Positions 16,718-24,855 of a stretch of DNA of 64,000 bases are shown piece after piece (position 1 is the first letter of the stretch; each line of letters begins with the position of its first letter). Position numbers and translations under genes: made by a program. The stretch comes from Rossellomorea orangium. GTDB lineage: Bacteria > Bacillota > Bacilli > Bacillales > Bacillaceae_B. The notes under the pieces were generated by a model. That model worked only from the letters and a program-made list of their open reading frames with translations. It made no database searches and was not told the origin of the DNA. The stretch is from positions 372,001-436,000 of the forward strand of contig NZ_JAHWGH010000014.1 of NCBI RefSeq assembly GCF_019334305.1, written 5' to 3'.

Positions 16718-17203
16718 TTATTTATTTAACTCTTCGGTAAGGATGTTGATGGCTTCCATTACTTCTTTAACATTTCTTTTGTCATTCAATTCATCTCTAG
16801 CGTGTAGTAATACTGGTCGGACCGACTCAACTGAACGTCCAAATTCATACATCCAATCATATCTAGGAACCATCCAAATATGAAAATGATGAGTAGTGTC
16901 CTCATTGTAGAAATAGTAGACATATTCAATACCTAAAGCTTCTCTTTGCGCTTTTCTAATCTTTGATAGAATGTTTATGTAATCTAACCTCTCTGGTTCG
17001 GTTAATTCATCCAAACATTTAATGTGTCTTTTAGAAGCTAAAATTATTAATCCTCTAATAGGATATGCGACATCTTGATGAGCATGAAAGTGCTCTGTTT
17101 CAATGACCACACCGCCGTCTGGTTCAATCATTCCACTTGTTAATGCACAACTAAGACATTCCACTTCTACTGTTTCTCCATTTGATAAGGTGATTTTTCT
17201 CAA
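16718..17203 (-). CDS. HIT-family protein, passenger of the insertion cassette
   Basis: The protein of about 161 aa has the motif THHFHIWMVPRYDWM, a histidine triad variant, and an early CLSC pair. It should hydrolyse or transfer nucleotidyl groups. The start was set at the TTG at 17203 because CGGAGG lies 6 bases upstream. The longer frame lacks a ribosome site. It is the only gene in the cassette and is more AT-rich than its flanks. It is quite different from the T-box-linked HIT protein at 5769, so it is not a duplicate. Confidence 0.85.
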   Translation of the reverse strand: MRKITLSNGETVEVECLSCALTSGMIEPDGGVVIETEHFHAHQDVAYPIRGLIILASKRHIKCLDELTEPERLDYINILSKIRKAQREALGIEYVYYFYNEDTTHHFHIWMVPRYDWMYEFGRSVESVRPVLLHARDELNDKRNVKEVMEAINILTEELNK

Positions 17204-17386
17204 GCGATTCCTCCGAACACATAATAGTATAGTTCCTGCTAATTCAAGATAACAACTCAAAGCTAGTTTATCCTAAGTGTATCATAGGTTTGACACTTGG
17301 AATTATATTCAATTCGCTGATGATAAATACTTTCTAAAACTTGAGATTAACATTTCGTTTTAACAGAGCCTCTAACTAAAAAAGAA

Positions 17387-17476
17387 AGCCACGGTTCACT
17401 GCCCCCGTGGCTTTTCAAAAAAATGCGTGGACGGATCCTGTTAAAAAGAAGCAACAGAACCGTCCCCATGCTTCCT
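17387..17476. repeat. Type A-like hairpin and composite type B repeat
   Basis: AGCCACGGTTCACTGCCCCCGTGGCTTTT is a terminator-like hairpin. GACGGATCCTGTT and GAAGCAACAGAACCGTCCCC with ATGCTTCC follow. The last part encodes the C-terminal residues of the histidine kinase. Confidence 0.7.
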
Positions 17477-18829
17477 AAACCTCACCACAAACCGGCATCC
17501 CTTTTCATATTCTCCATCCAACTCAATCGTTCCACCATTTTGCTCGATGATTTTCTTCGCAATGGCGAGTCCGAGTCCCGTTCCGCCGGTTTCCCCATTC
17601 CTCGAGGCGTCCATCCGTACAAATGGTTCGAATATCTTTTCATGGTAGTCGTGAGGGATTCCTGTTCCAAGGTCCTCGATGATCATGACAGCCTCGTTCT
17701 GCTTCTCACAGAGGGAAACCGACAAATATCCATCACTGTACATCATTCCGTTTTGAAGAATATTCGTCATGGCCCTCTCTAGTTTGGAAGAGTCGAATGT
17801 CACCACGAGAGGTGCCTCGGTGATATCAAATTCATACTCTATCCCCTTTTCCTCTAACTCTTCCACATAAGAAGACAACAGAGTCCGGAGCCATTCAGCC
17901 ATATCCTGTTCCCTCCGGCAGAGTGAGTCGCAGTCCACATCCATGTGAGACAGGTCGAACAGATCATGAATCAACCGGTTCGCCCGTTGGCTGTTGGATA
18001 TGATGATGTCGGTATATTTCTGCTGATCTTCTCGATTCAGATGGGTAAAGCTGTTCAACGTTTCAGCATAGCCCTGGATATTGGTCAAGGGAGTCTTCAG
18101 ATCATGGGAAATGTCCAGGATGAGCTGCTTCCTCAGCTGTTCGGACCTTTCCTTCAAACTGATTTCCGTCCCGATTGTCTCGGCCATTTGGTTGATCTTC
18201 TGCTTTAACTCGTTCAATTCCTGATTGGCCTCGAACTCGATTTTCTCCCCGTAGTTTCCTGCAGAAATGGAATCAATTCCCTTTAGAAGCTTTTGAATCG
18301 GCTGAATGAGCTGGACCGATGTCCTCTTCACATACCAATACAGAATCGAGATCAAACACACCATAAAGAAGATGATGGTGAAGAAGAACACGTCATCCAA
18401 TTGGAAGTAGTCATCTGCGGGGAAGTAGAGTAACAGATACTCGTCCCCTTTTTCCGGTATGAATAAATCTGTTTCGTACGTGTCGGTATGCTTCAGAAAG
18501 GCATCCAGTCCGTACGCAAATCCGACCTTATGAGGACTATTGAATTGGTCGGTCACCTCATACCCGGTGCTGACCAATTCCAGGTACGCATGATCCGGCA
18601 GTTCATTCTTCGTGAAAGCCTCTTTCATCCCGTCTTTCTTCGCATCTTCATACACTCCCTGGAGGAAATCCTGATCAAGGTCCTCATAGACGGTCTCCAC
18701 ATACACGTAGTTCGCCAAGAGGGTGAACGTCCCTACTACAAGGAGGATGATGAACAGTAGCGAATAATTGATAAAGAATTGTTTCGTGATAGAAATAGAT
18801 TTTTTAAGGAGGATCGGATTAGTCTTCAT
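17441..18829 (-). CDS. Sensor histidine kinase
   Basis: The 462-aa membrane kinase has TM1 at about 18-38, an extracellular sensor loop (about 40-140), TM2 at about 145-165, and a HAMP linker. The HisKA domain carries the phosphoacceptor His242 in DISHDLKTPL. The HATPase domain has the N-box (ERAMTNILQNGMMYS), EDLGTGIP and GTGLGLAIAKK. It overlaps the response regulator by 11 bases and is its partner. The final residues (KHGDGSVASF) are encoded by a dispersed palindromic repeat, so the natural C-terminus has been altered. The stimulus is unknown. Confidence 0.92.
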   Translation of the reverse strand: MKTNPILLKKSISITKQFFINYSLLFIILLVVGTFTLLANYVYVETVYEDLDQDFLQGVYEDAKKDGMKEAFTKNELPDHAYLELVSTGYEVTDQFNSPHKVGFAYGLDAFLKHTDTYETDLFIPEKGDEYLLLYFPADDYFQLDDVFFFTIIFFMVCLISILYWYVKRTSVQLIQPIQKLLKGIDSISAGNYGEKIEFEANQELNELKQKINQMAETIGTEISLKERSEQLRKQLILDISHDLKTPLTNIQGYAETLNSFTHLNREDQQKYTDIIISNSQRANRLIHDLFDLSHMDVDCDSLCRREQDMAEWLRTLLSSYVEELEEKGIEYEFDITEAPLVVTFDSSKLERAMTNILQNGMMYSDGYLSVSLCEKQNEAVMIIEDLGTGIPHDYHEKIFEPFVRMDASRNGETGGTGLGLAIAKKIIEQNGGTIELDGEYEKGCRFVVRFRKHGDGSVASF

Positions 18830-19514
18830 GGTTCTCCATCCGGTAGCCGAGGCCCTTCACGGTCGTGATGTAGGCCGGATAGCGCGGATCCCTTTCAATC
18901 TGCTCCCTGATCCGGCTGATATGGACCATGATCGTATTACTGTCACCGATGTAATCCGTGTTCCATACAAGCTCATACAGCTGGGCCTTCGTATACAACC
19001 GGTTCACATTCTTCATGAAAATCGACAGCATCTTTGTCTCCTTCGGGGTCAACAGTAGACGCTCCCCGTCCTTCGTCACTGTTTGTTTTACGGGGTCATA
19101 TTCGAGGGATCCGTTTCGAATCAAACGGTTTCCTTCCCCCACACTGTAATCCGTATACCGCCGGATCTGGGCATTCACCCTCGACACGAGCTCCACCATA
19201 CTGAAGGGCTTCACGACATAATCATCAGCTCCGAGCCCGAATCCCAATACTTTATCAGCATCATCCGCCCGCGCCGTCAAGAGCATGATCGGAACCTTAC
19301 AGCATTTCCGGACTTCCTGGATCACCTGAAACCCGTCCACTTTCGGCATCATCAGATCCAGGATCAGAAGGGTCGGGCGCTTCTCCCTGCACTTCAGGAT
19401 CACCTCTTCCCCATCATAGGCCTGCTCCACACGATACCCCTCATTCCGCAAATGAAGGGTGACCAATTCATTAATTTCCACATCATCTTCTGCAATATAA
19501 ATTAACTCTGCCAT
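18819..19514 (-). CDS. OmpR-family response regulator
   Basis: The protein of about 231 aa has a receiver domain with acidic pocket EDD near residue 9, phosphoacceptor Asp53 in LLILDLMMP, the Thr of LLTAR and the Lys of YVVKPF. A winged-helix DNA-binding domain follows (LTPKETKMLSIFMKN, then NTIMVHISRIREQIE). The ATG at 19514 follows GGGAG with good spacing, and the longer frame has no ribosome site. It is the first gene of an operon with the histidine kinase. Confidence 0.93.
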   Translation of the reverse strand: MAELIYIAEDDVEINELVTLHLRNEGYRVEQAYDGEEVILKCREKRPTLLILDLMMPKVDGFQVIQEVRKCCKVPIMLLTARADDADKVLGFGLGADDYVVKPFSMVELVSRVNAQIRRYTDYSVGEGNRLIRNGSLEYDPVKQTVTKDGERLLLTPKETKMLSIFMKNVNRLYTKAQLYELVWNTDYIGDSNTIMVHISRIREQIERDPRYPAYITTVKGLGYRMENHED

Positions 19515-19694
19515 AGCGTTACTCCCAGTCTTATAAAATATCATCCTATTTTACCATGAAAGCCCCGATGTTTTTTGAGAATCAAACGACATTTAAGGTT
19601 GCGTTAAGATTGGGATGAAGAAAATTGTGTACAATGAATACATTGTGGTCAGATAGGCCAATTCAACGAAACGAGTCGAGCAGGTGAGAAAAAC

Positions 19695-20144
19695 ATGACC
19701 AAACAACTGGATGAATTCATATTAAAAGGACAATTTGAAGAAGCCAAACAAAGAACGAAAGAACTCTCCCAGAGAGAACTGAACGAAGAACTAATGAATA
19801 TCGCCTTCAGCGATTCAAGCATAGCGAACTACTCATTCATCATGAGTTTACTCGTCGAGAAAGAGACCGTTGAGCTGCATGATATGGCGTTTCGCTTAAT
19901 GGTGAATCCACTAAGCTACCTGGACGGTGCGTACTATGCCGCCCTCTATCATGCCAGGCGGTGCGTGGAATTGACGGACCGGAAAGAGGTCGGCTATCTT
20001 TCGAATCTATTGTTTTTACATAAAATACCGAATCCTGTAGTCGGTGAAGAGGAAGCATTTGAGACGGCGAAACGGATGCTCGTGCTGGTGCCTGATCATC
20101 GAGCGGCGAGAGAGGTTTTGAATAGGCGGTACATACGAAAATGA
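19695..20144 (+). CDS. Hypothetical protein, helical repeat-like, 149 aa
   Basis: The protein is predicted all-helical and charged, beginning MTKQLDEFILKGQFEEAKQR and rich in Leu/Glu/Arg. The pattern of paired helices (about 30-residue units) suggests a TPR/HEAT-like scaffold of the immunity-protein kind, but I recognise no family. GCAGGTGAG lies upstream. It overlaps the next small membrane-protein gene by 4 bases and is presumably co-transcribed with it. Confidence 0.7.
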   Translation: MTKQLDEFILKGQFEEAKQRTKELSQRELNEELMNIAFSDSSIANYSFIMSLLVEKETVELHDMAFRLMVNPLSYLDGAYYAALYHARRCVELTDRKEVGYLSNLLFLHKIPNPVVGEEEAFETAKRMLVLVPDHRAAREVLNRRYIRK

Positions 20145-20308
20145 TGAGTAAAAGAAGTAAAGTCATTTGTTCCATTCTAATGGTGATCGGTCTTATCTTT
20201 GTTTATGCTGCAATGAAAAGCAATGATGTGGAGAGCGCGCTGGGTTATTCACTTGTCGCCATCATTGGGTTTGTGGATGCGTATTTATTTTATAGAATAA
20301 GAGAGTGA
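20141..20308 (+). CDS. Small membrane protein, 55 aa
   Basis: The ORF starts with ATGATGAG, overlapping the previous stop (ATGA coupling). It encodes two hydrophobic stretches (VICSILMVIGLIFVYAA and YSLVAIIGFVDAYLFY) separated by a polar loop, and ends RIRE. This is a two-helix membrane peptide of unknown function. Translational coupling and clean membrane topology support it. Confidence 0.65.
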   Translation: MMSKRSKVICSILMVIGLIFVYAAMKSNDVESALGYSLVAIIGFVDAYLFYRIRE

Positions 20309-20443
20309 CGCATGGGGGCGGTTTCCGTGCTTCATGGATGCAATGAACATGGAGAAAGGACCTCATATCCAATACTTTTTGATACAGTTTATTATCTATT
20401 AATAAGATTTCTTGCCCTTTATAGAGGAACCCGCAGAAGTAAA

Positions 20444-20630
20444 ATAACCGGAGATTTTCCGGTTATATTCAGAAGGGAGCTTGTTTCTCGGGTAAATAAG
20501 CGGAGGTTTTCCGCTTATGAAAAGAAAAAGCAGCCGTTATTGTATTTTGTGAGGCAATAGGCGGAATTCTTCCGCCTATTTCAGCTCTTTTTTAGTTGCC
20601 ATGACGAATTAAGCGGAATTTCTCCGTCTA
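20444..20630. repeat. Array of four short hairpins (YCGGARNTTTYCCGY type)
   Basis: Copies lie at 20444-20466 (ATAACCGGAGATTTTCCGGT), 20496-20518, 20556-20580 and 20610-20630. Each is a palindrome of about 21 bases with a GGA..TCC core, and centres are 52-61 bases apart. The copies differ from each other in the stem by compensating changes. Confidence 0.7.
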
Positions 20631-20745
20631 TTTATCGGCTCTGGTGCTTTCCCTGATCCCTATATAGAAAAAGCACGTGGACTGCCCCGCGCTTCACGAT
20701 TATATTAACTAATAGCTTGAACACTCTTTCAAAAGGAGAATCTGG

Positions 20746-21051
20746 ATGAAGAAAAGTCAGGTTTTTATCAGTGCCATGTTCATGATAGCAACAGCATTAG
20801 GCATATTCGGCCAGGATATAGCCTATTTCTTACATAACCATTTTCCTAGTACTCTCCCAGTACACTACCTAACCTTCCTTACAATTTTCAGCATTATCCT
20901 ATATTTATTTTCACTATTATTCATCATTACATTGATCATAAAGAACAAGATTGATAAAGAGAAAGCCTATCTGTACTTGTTCATGATGGTGGTTTCCATG
21001 CTACTAACGTCTACTTGGTCCCTATTTGTTTTATCTATGTGGTGGGGCTGA
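20746..21051 (+). CDS. Small three-helix membrane protein, 101 aa
   Basis: MKKSQVFISAMF leads into a first hydrophobic helix, followed by helices near 40-65 (LTFLTIFSIILYLFSLLFII) and 75-98. AAAGGAG precedes the ATG. No family is recognised. It lies in a run of short genes (20.7-22.1 kb) with no known functions. Confidence 0.65.
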   Translation: MKKSQVFISAMFMIATALGIFGQDIAYFLHNHFPSTLPVHYLTFLTIFSIILYLFSLLFIITLIIKNKIDKEKAYLYLFMMVVSMLLTSTWSLFVLSMWWG

Positions 21052-21098
21052 GTGAGGATTCCCTCCTATGATTTAAATATAAGTAAAGGAGAAGTTCC

Positions 21099-21446
21099 AT
21101 GAAATCACTACATGAAATATTGATTAACTGGCAGGAGAATCTGGATCAGGATGAATGGTATTTCAGTCGATCTTTTGAAGAGATCACCGAGAACATGACT
21201 TCTGAGGAGGCTTTTCACTATATACCAGTCGTCGTTAAAGAGTTTACAAAATTGAAAAATGCCTTCTTAATTGGAGAAATGATAGACTTCCTTCATGCCG
21301 TCTATACAAAAGCCAATACAACAGAAGTGCATCCAATCCTAGCACAAGAACAAGAAATCATATACAACATCATCCTCACCTATGGAGATGATTACTCCAA
21401 GCACGCATTGAATGAATTCAAGAAATCAATAAGGTGGAAGAATTAG
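21099..21446 (+). CDS. Hypothetical protein, 115 aa
   Basis: This acidic, helical cytoplasmic protein begins MKSLHEILINWQENLDQDEW. It has an AAAGGAG ribosome site. Its size, acidity and neighbours resemble bacterial immunity or SMI1-like accessory proteins, but no diagnostic motif is seen. A type B palindromic repeat follows its stop. Confidence 0.6.
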   Translation: MKSLHEILINWQENLDQDEWYFSRSFEEITENMTSEEAFHYIPVVVKEFTKLKNAFLIGEMIDFLHAVYTKANTTEVHPILAQEQEIIYNIILTYGDDYSKHALNEFKKSIRWKN

Positions 21447-21520
21447 AGGGACGGACCTTGTTAACAGAAGCATGCATTGACATCCGGGAATGAGCCAGGG
21501 ACGGTTCTACTTCTAGGTAC
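21447..21520. repeat. Diverged type B repeats
   Basis: GGGACGGACCTTGTTAACAG with AAGC, and later GAGCCAGGGACGGTTCTACT. Confidence 0.55.
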
Positions 21521-21577
21521 CGTCTCTATTTAATCATTTCTTTCAATTCAAGGTTCATTTAATATAAGGGGGTTAGC

Positions 21578-21802
21578 ATGATGTTTTTTAAAAAGGATGA
21601 ACGTATTAACAAGAAAAGTGTAGATGCAGCCATTCTGAGTACATTCATCTTTTGGGGAATGACTCTTCTTATCAATGCACTCTTTGAAGTGACAACAAAC
21701 AAACCCCTCATCAGCAGCTCTTTTGTTATGTTATCTGCAGGGTTACTGATCTTTTATTCTACTGAACAAATAGCGAATTACCTTCATAAAAGAAAAGAGT
21801 AG
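21578..21802 (+). CDS. Small two-helix membrane protein, 74 aa
   Basis: An N-terminal charged stretch (KKDERINKKSVDAA) is followed by two transmembrane helices and a charged tail (NYLHKRKE). The start ATG follows AAGGGGGTTAGC. It is unrecognised. Confidence 0.6.
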   Translation: MMFFKKDERINKKSVDAAILSTFIFWGMTLLINALFEVTTNKPLISSSFVMLSAGLLIFYSTEQIANYLHKRKE

Positions 21803-21823
21803 CATCTATACATTTATCAGGAG

Positions 21824-22105
21824 TTGATCTTCAAATTGATTTTCGATGATCGTTATCATTTACATGTAGGGTATTATAAAAATCAAAATGACATAGAAGC
21901 CATTTTTTATAAAGTAAAAGATCAAAACATTTGGTGTATGTTCTTTGACAATGATTATTATAAACTCAATATCCAAGAAGGATATCCTGCTATCAAAAAT
22001 TTCGGCTTATTGATTGGCATTTATCCCACTGAAAGCGAAGATTTATCTGTGGAACAAGGTACTGATCTATTTGAGGCATTTTTAAATGAACAACAGTTAG
22101 TTTGA
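21824..22105 (+). CDS. Hypothetical protein, about 93 aa
   Basis: This beta-rich small protein has an aromatic core (YKVKDQNIWCMFFDNDYYKL). AGGAG abuts the first in-frame TTG. A second TTG four codons later (21836) has more normal spacing and may be the true start. No family is recognised. A type B repeat begins at its stop codon. Confidence 0.5.
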   Translation: MIFKLIFDDRYHLHVGYYKNQNDIEAIFYKVKDQNIWCMFFDNDYYKLNIQEGYPAIKNFGLLIGIYPTESEDLSVEQGTDLFEAFLNEQQLV

Positions 22106-22133
22106 AGCACAAGGACGGTTCTCGTGCTTCTTT
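22105..22133. repeat. Type B palindromic repeat
   Basis: GAAGCACAAGGACGGTTCTC with GTGCTTCTTTTTT can also serve as a terminator for the gene that ends here. Confidence 0.75.
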
Positions 22134-22194
22134 TTTATCTATCAGAAACATTCATTAGCCTACCCTATCTTTCTACCAACATTCACCTTCATGA

Positions 22195-22410
22195 TTATCC
22201 ATTTCTGGCCCGCTTCCTCATCATAAAACCAAACATCATACTGGTGAGGATGTAAGAGATTCCTATAATAGACAACGCGTCTGTTAATAAGGACCATAGT
22301 CGATTGCCTTGAATCACAGCTCCCCATACGATAAAGCTCGCGATAAACAGGAGTGGGAACATGAGAAAGCACCCCAGAAAGGTCAGGGTTTCTTTTTGCT
22401 TCTCCATCAT
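22195..22410 (-). CDS. Small two-helix membrane protein, about 71 aa
   Basis: The protein begins MMEKQKETLTFLG, with two hydrophobic helices and a basic C-terminus (MMRKRARNG). The start at 22410 is favoured because AGAAGG lies 6 bases upstream. No homologous family is recognised. Confidence 0.6.
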   Translation of the reverse strand: MMEKQKETLTFLGCFLMFPLLFIASFIVWGAVIQGNRLWSLLTDALSIIGISYILTSMMFGFMMRKRARNG

Positions 22411-22602
22411 GATCATCCTTCTCTCGTTAGTGGGTTTGTTGTGTTTCCACATATCCGTTTCACAAGCCCTTCTCCTCTCTTTGTAAGATCCCTCAATAAC
22501 AATGAAAAGATATCCGCTATTGGGTCCATAAAAGAAAGATACATGACCAACCTAATAAGAAACTTAAAGGAAGCTTAAGGGAACCTTAAATTATTTATGT
22601 AG

Positions 22603-22626
22603 TAACAAGGGACCTGACCCTTTGGC
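22603..22626. repeat. Diverged type A repeat
   Basis: CAAGGGACCTGACCCTTTGG keeps the palindromic core. Confidence 0.5.
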
Positions 22627-22700
22627 ATACCAGTTCGCACACTAACAGGCTAGAATCATCACTGCATTTCCACTATAATAGGAGAAAGGAGGTGAAAAAA

Positions 22701-22961
22701 ATGGACAAGCAAATTCTGAACATGTTATCCGATATTCAACAGAACATGAAAGAGTTCGATCGTAATCTGAAGGAATTCGGTAATGATTTGAAAGAAGTAA
22801 AGGAAACAGTCAATCGAATTGAAACGTCGCAGACAGAAGATGTCATTGCTATGTTAAAAGTAGGAAACCAACGTTCTGAAACAGACTTCCATTATCTGAA
22901 CACAAGAATCACCAATATTGATAAACGGGTTTTCAACCTTGAGAATCGAGCTGAAAGGTAA
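22701..22961 (+). CDS. Coiled-coil protein, 86 aa
   Basis: Almost the whole protein is a heptad-patterned coiled coil (MLSDIQQNMKEFDRNLKEFG and ITNIDKRVFNLENR). Short proteins of this kind are common in Bacillus and lack an assigned role. The ATG at 22701 is chosen because AAAGGAGGTG precedes it by about 6 bases. The in-frame GTG overlaps that site. A terminator follows at 23066. Confidence 0.75.
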   Translation: MDKQILNMLSDIQQNMKEFDRNLKEFGNDLKEVKETVNRIETSQTEDVIAMLKVGNQRSETDFHYLNTRITNIDKRVFNLENRAER

Positions 22962-23065
22962 TCGTCATTTATCTAAAAAAGTTTACTCTTCGTTCCCTCT
23001 CACCATGACCCACACTCCATTTCTTCGATGTACCTTTTCGTTGACCTTCCATCCTAAACAAAAAA

Positions 23066-23103
23066 AAGATGTCTGACCTACTGGGGTCAGGCAACTTTCT
23101 TTT
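23066..23103 (+). terminator. Terminator after coiled-coil gene
   Basis: AAAG..CTGACC and GGTCAG..CTTT arms are followed by CTTTTC. Confidence 0.65.
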
Positions 23104-23123
23104 CACGACTCATTCAACTATCT

Positions 23124-23150
23124 GGAAGGCCACGGGGAAAGGTCCCCCGG
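23124..23150. repeat. Diverged type A repeat
   Basis: AAGGCCACGGGGAAAGGTCC with CCCGGTCT lies just beyond the crtQ 3' end. Confidence 0.5.
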
Positions 23151-23176
23151 TCTATCGCTCTCGAAAAGAGGTCTTC

Positions 23177-24283
23177 TCACACCTTGATCTTCCGCCCCTT
23201 CCACTGCACCGAATGAAACACATTCACCCGTACAAAAGAATAAAGGAAAATCACCACAAAGAATAAAAAGAACAAAGGATAAAAAGGGAAATACCCCCAT
23301 CTGAAATTCCCGACCCTGCGGGCAAACCATGCTGTTTGAACGCCATAGAGGATATACAATACTCCATAGACGATCATAGCGGCAATACTTCCCTCTATCA
23401 TCGAAGAGATCAATGAAGACGCGCTCGTTAAACTCCCCGTAATCCATAAGATGACCATCAGCATGACAACAGGATGAGTGGACTTGGAACCGACGGCAAA
23501 ACTTTTGCACCAGCCTTCGATCAGGCTCCCCACTCCTTCCGGATACATGCGGAACGAAATGATCCCCCTGCCGCCCAGGCAGCGAACGGGAAGATTCTGC
23601 TCAAGAAAGGCCTCTCCCAGTGCCAGATCATCCATGATGGCGCCCTCAATCTTTTCATGCCCGCCGGATAAAAAATAATCGTCTCGATTACATAGAATAC
23701 ATGGTCCGAACGAGCCGGCGGCTTTAAACCGAGATCCCCAGAGGGTGAATAGATTCATCCCCACCACGACGATGATGTTAAAAACGATGGAGAGATGTTC
23801 ATACACACGCTCCACGGTGTGATAGGGCTGCAAGGCGAGGATTCCCCTCGCTCCTTTCCTCTCGTAGACATGCAAAAGATTCCGTAATCCATCCACATTC
23901 ATGAACCGGGTATCGGCATCCAGGAACAGCAGCCAATCCCCTTTAGCCTCCTTGGCACCCCGCCAGCAGGCAGACGATTTCCCTGCCCCGTTATTCTGCA
24001 GGACCGTGACACCGTATCTTTCTGCGACATCAACGGTACGATCCGATGAATCGTCATCCACCAACAGAACTTCAAATCCCTTGTATCGCTGCTCCTGCAA
24101 CGACTTCAATAACGGGGAGATCCTGCCTTCTTCATTCCGGGCAGGGATAATGATGGACACAAACGGCAACCCCGCCGTATGTTTGGAGGTGAATCGTGGA
24201 ACCGGCAACGACCAAAACACGATCATGCCAATGATCACCCCCAGGACACCCAGGATGAGATTGATCACTTCTGAAGTTGTCAT
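23177..24283 (-). CDS. crtQ: Glycosyltransferase CrtQ-like (C30 carotenoid glucosylation)
   Basis: This 368-aa membrane GT2 enzyme has an N-terminal TM, the catalytic domain with VSIIIPARNEEGRI, LLVDDDSSDRTVD (nucleotide-sugar Asp) and LFLDADTRF (DxD metal site), then C-terminal TM helices. In the staphyloxanthin pathway CrtQ glucosylates 4,4'-diaponeurosporenoate. The assignment rests on fold plus position behind crtP and crtO. It is the last gene of the operon, 56 bases after crtO. Confidence 0.87.
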   Translation of the reverse strand: MTTSEVINLILGVLGVIIGMIVFWSLPVPRFTSKHTAGLPFVSIIIPARNEEGRISPLLKSLQEQRYKGFEVLLVDDDSSDRTVDVAERYGVTVLQNNGAGKSSACWRGAKEAKGDWLLFLDADTRFMNVDGLRNLLHVYERKGARGILALQPYHTVERVYEHLSIVFNIIVVVGMNLFTLWGSRFKAAGSFGPCILCNRDDYFLSGGHEKIEGAIMDDLALGEAFLEQNLPVRCLGGRGIISFRMYPEGVGSLIEGWCKSFAVGSKSTHPVVMLMVILWITGSLTSASSLISSMIEGSIAAMIVYGVLYILYGVQTAWFARRVGNFRWGYFPFYPLFFLFFVVIFLYSFVRVNVFHSVQWKGRKIKV

Positions 24284-24339
24284 GCCACCCTCCTCCTTCC
24301 TGTAAAACTCACCACCGTGCTTTATGTAGCTGCATTTCC

Positions 24340-24840
24340 TTACAATAGCCTGCTTGATTTCTTCCCAACACCAGACGTAATCGCCGATATCCGCCCCCGA
24401 TTGTACCGCTGAACCACAATAATCGGAAGGTTAAAAACAAGGGCATACAGAACCATCCCCCACCCTGCCCATACGGGATTCCATATGAAGAACAGCGGAG
24501 CAGGAAGAATGGAGAGCCAATGAGTCAATTCCGCACGTTTCGTTTCCGCCGCAAATACCATCAAGTCCCTCGACTTCGTCCCATGCAAACCCTTTTTACT
24601 GTATCCCTTTTTGAGAAAAATCGTGCCGTCCAGAATCAAACCCTTCCACGCTTTCACCCGGAATAACCGCTGCCACAATGCCCCGCACTGTTCAAAAGGG
24701 AACGTCCTGAACCAGAAATGGTCTTGCAAGAACCACGCCAACGGCAGTTTCAAGCAAAGGGCCGAAATGAAGAGATGAAAGAACGTCCAGGCAACCACAT
24801 CAAGGATGATAATCCAATAGTCAGGAAGCGAGACAATCAT
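24340..24840 (-). CDS. crtO: Glycosyl-4,4'-diaponeurosporenoate acyltransferase CrtO-like
   Basis: The 166-aa membrane protein has several hydrophobic helices and the family core FRTFPFEQCGALWQRLFRVKAWK, then LKKGYSKKGL. It matches the length and layout of staphylococcal CrtO, which esterifies the glucosyl carotenoid with a fatty acid. It starts 15 bases after the crtP stop. Confidence 0.87.
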   Translation of the reverse strand: MIVSLPDYWIIILDVVAWTFFHLFISALCLKLPLAWFLQDHFWFRTFPFEQCGALWQRLFRVKAWKGLILDGTIFLKKGYSKKGLHGTKSRDLMVFAAETKRAELTHWLSILPAPLFFIWNPVWAGWGMVLYALVFNLPIIVVQRYNRGRISAITSGVGKKSSRLL

Positions 24841-24855
24841 GACATCACCCCTTTG

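Larger units (their letters stand above)
16650..17370. mobile_element. 721-bp insertion cassette carrying a HIT gene (no transposase)
   Basis: The left end GGCTCTGTTAAA-gtt-AAATGTT and the complement of the right end GGCTCTGTTAAA-acg-AAATGTT form terminal inverted repeats with about 19 of 22 matches. The element is bracketed by a perfect 8-bp direct repeat TCTAACTA (16642-16649 and 17371-17378), as expected of a target duplication. Inside is a single HIT-family gene with its own terminator. This fits a mobile insertion cassette moved in trans by an IS with 8-bp duplications (IS1595-like is one option). Confidence 0.82.

Noticed and set aside
20444-20630. Possible CRISPR array because of regular spacing
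   Set aside because: Repeats are palindromes that differ in sequence, spacers are few and no cas genes are near.
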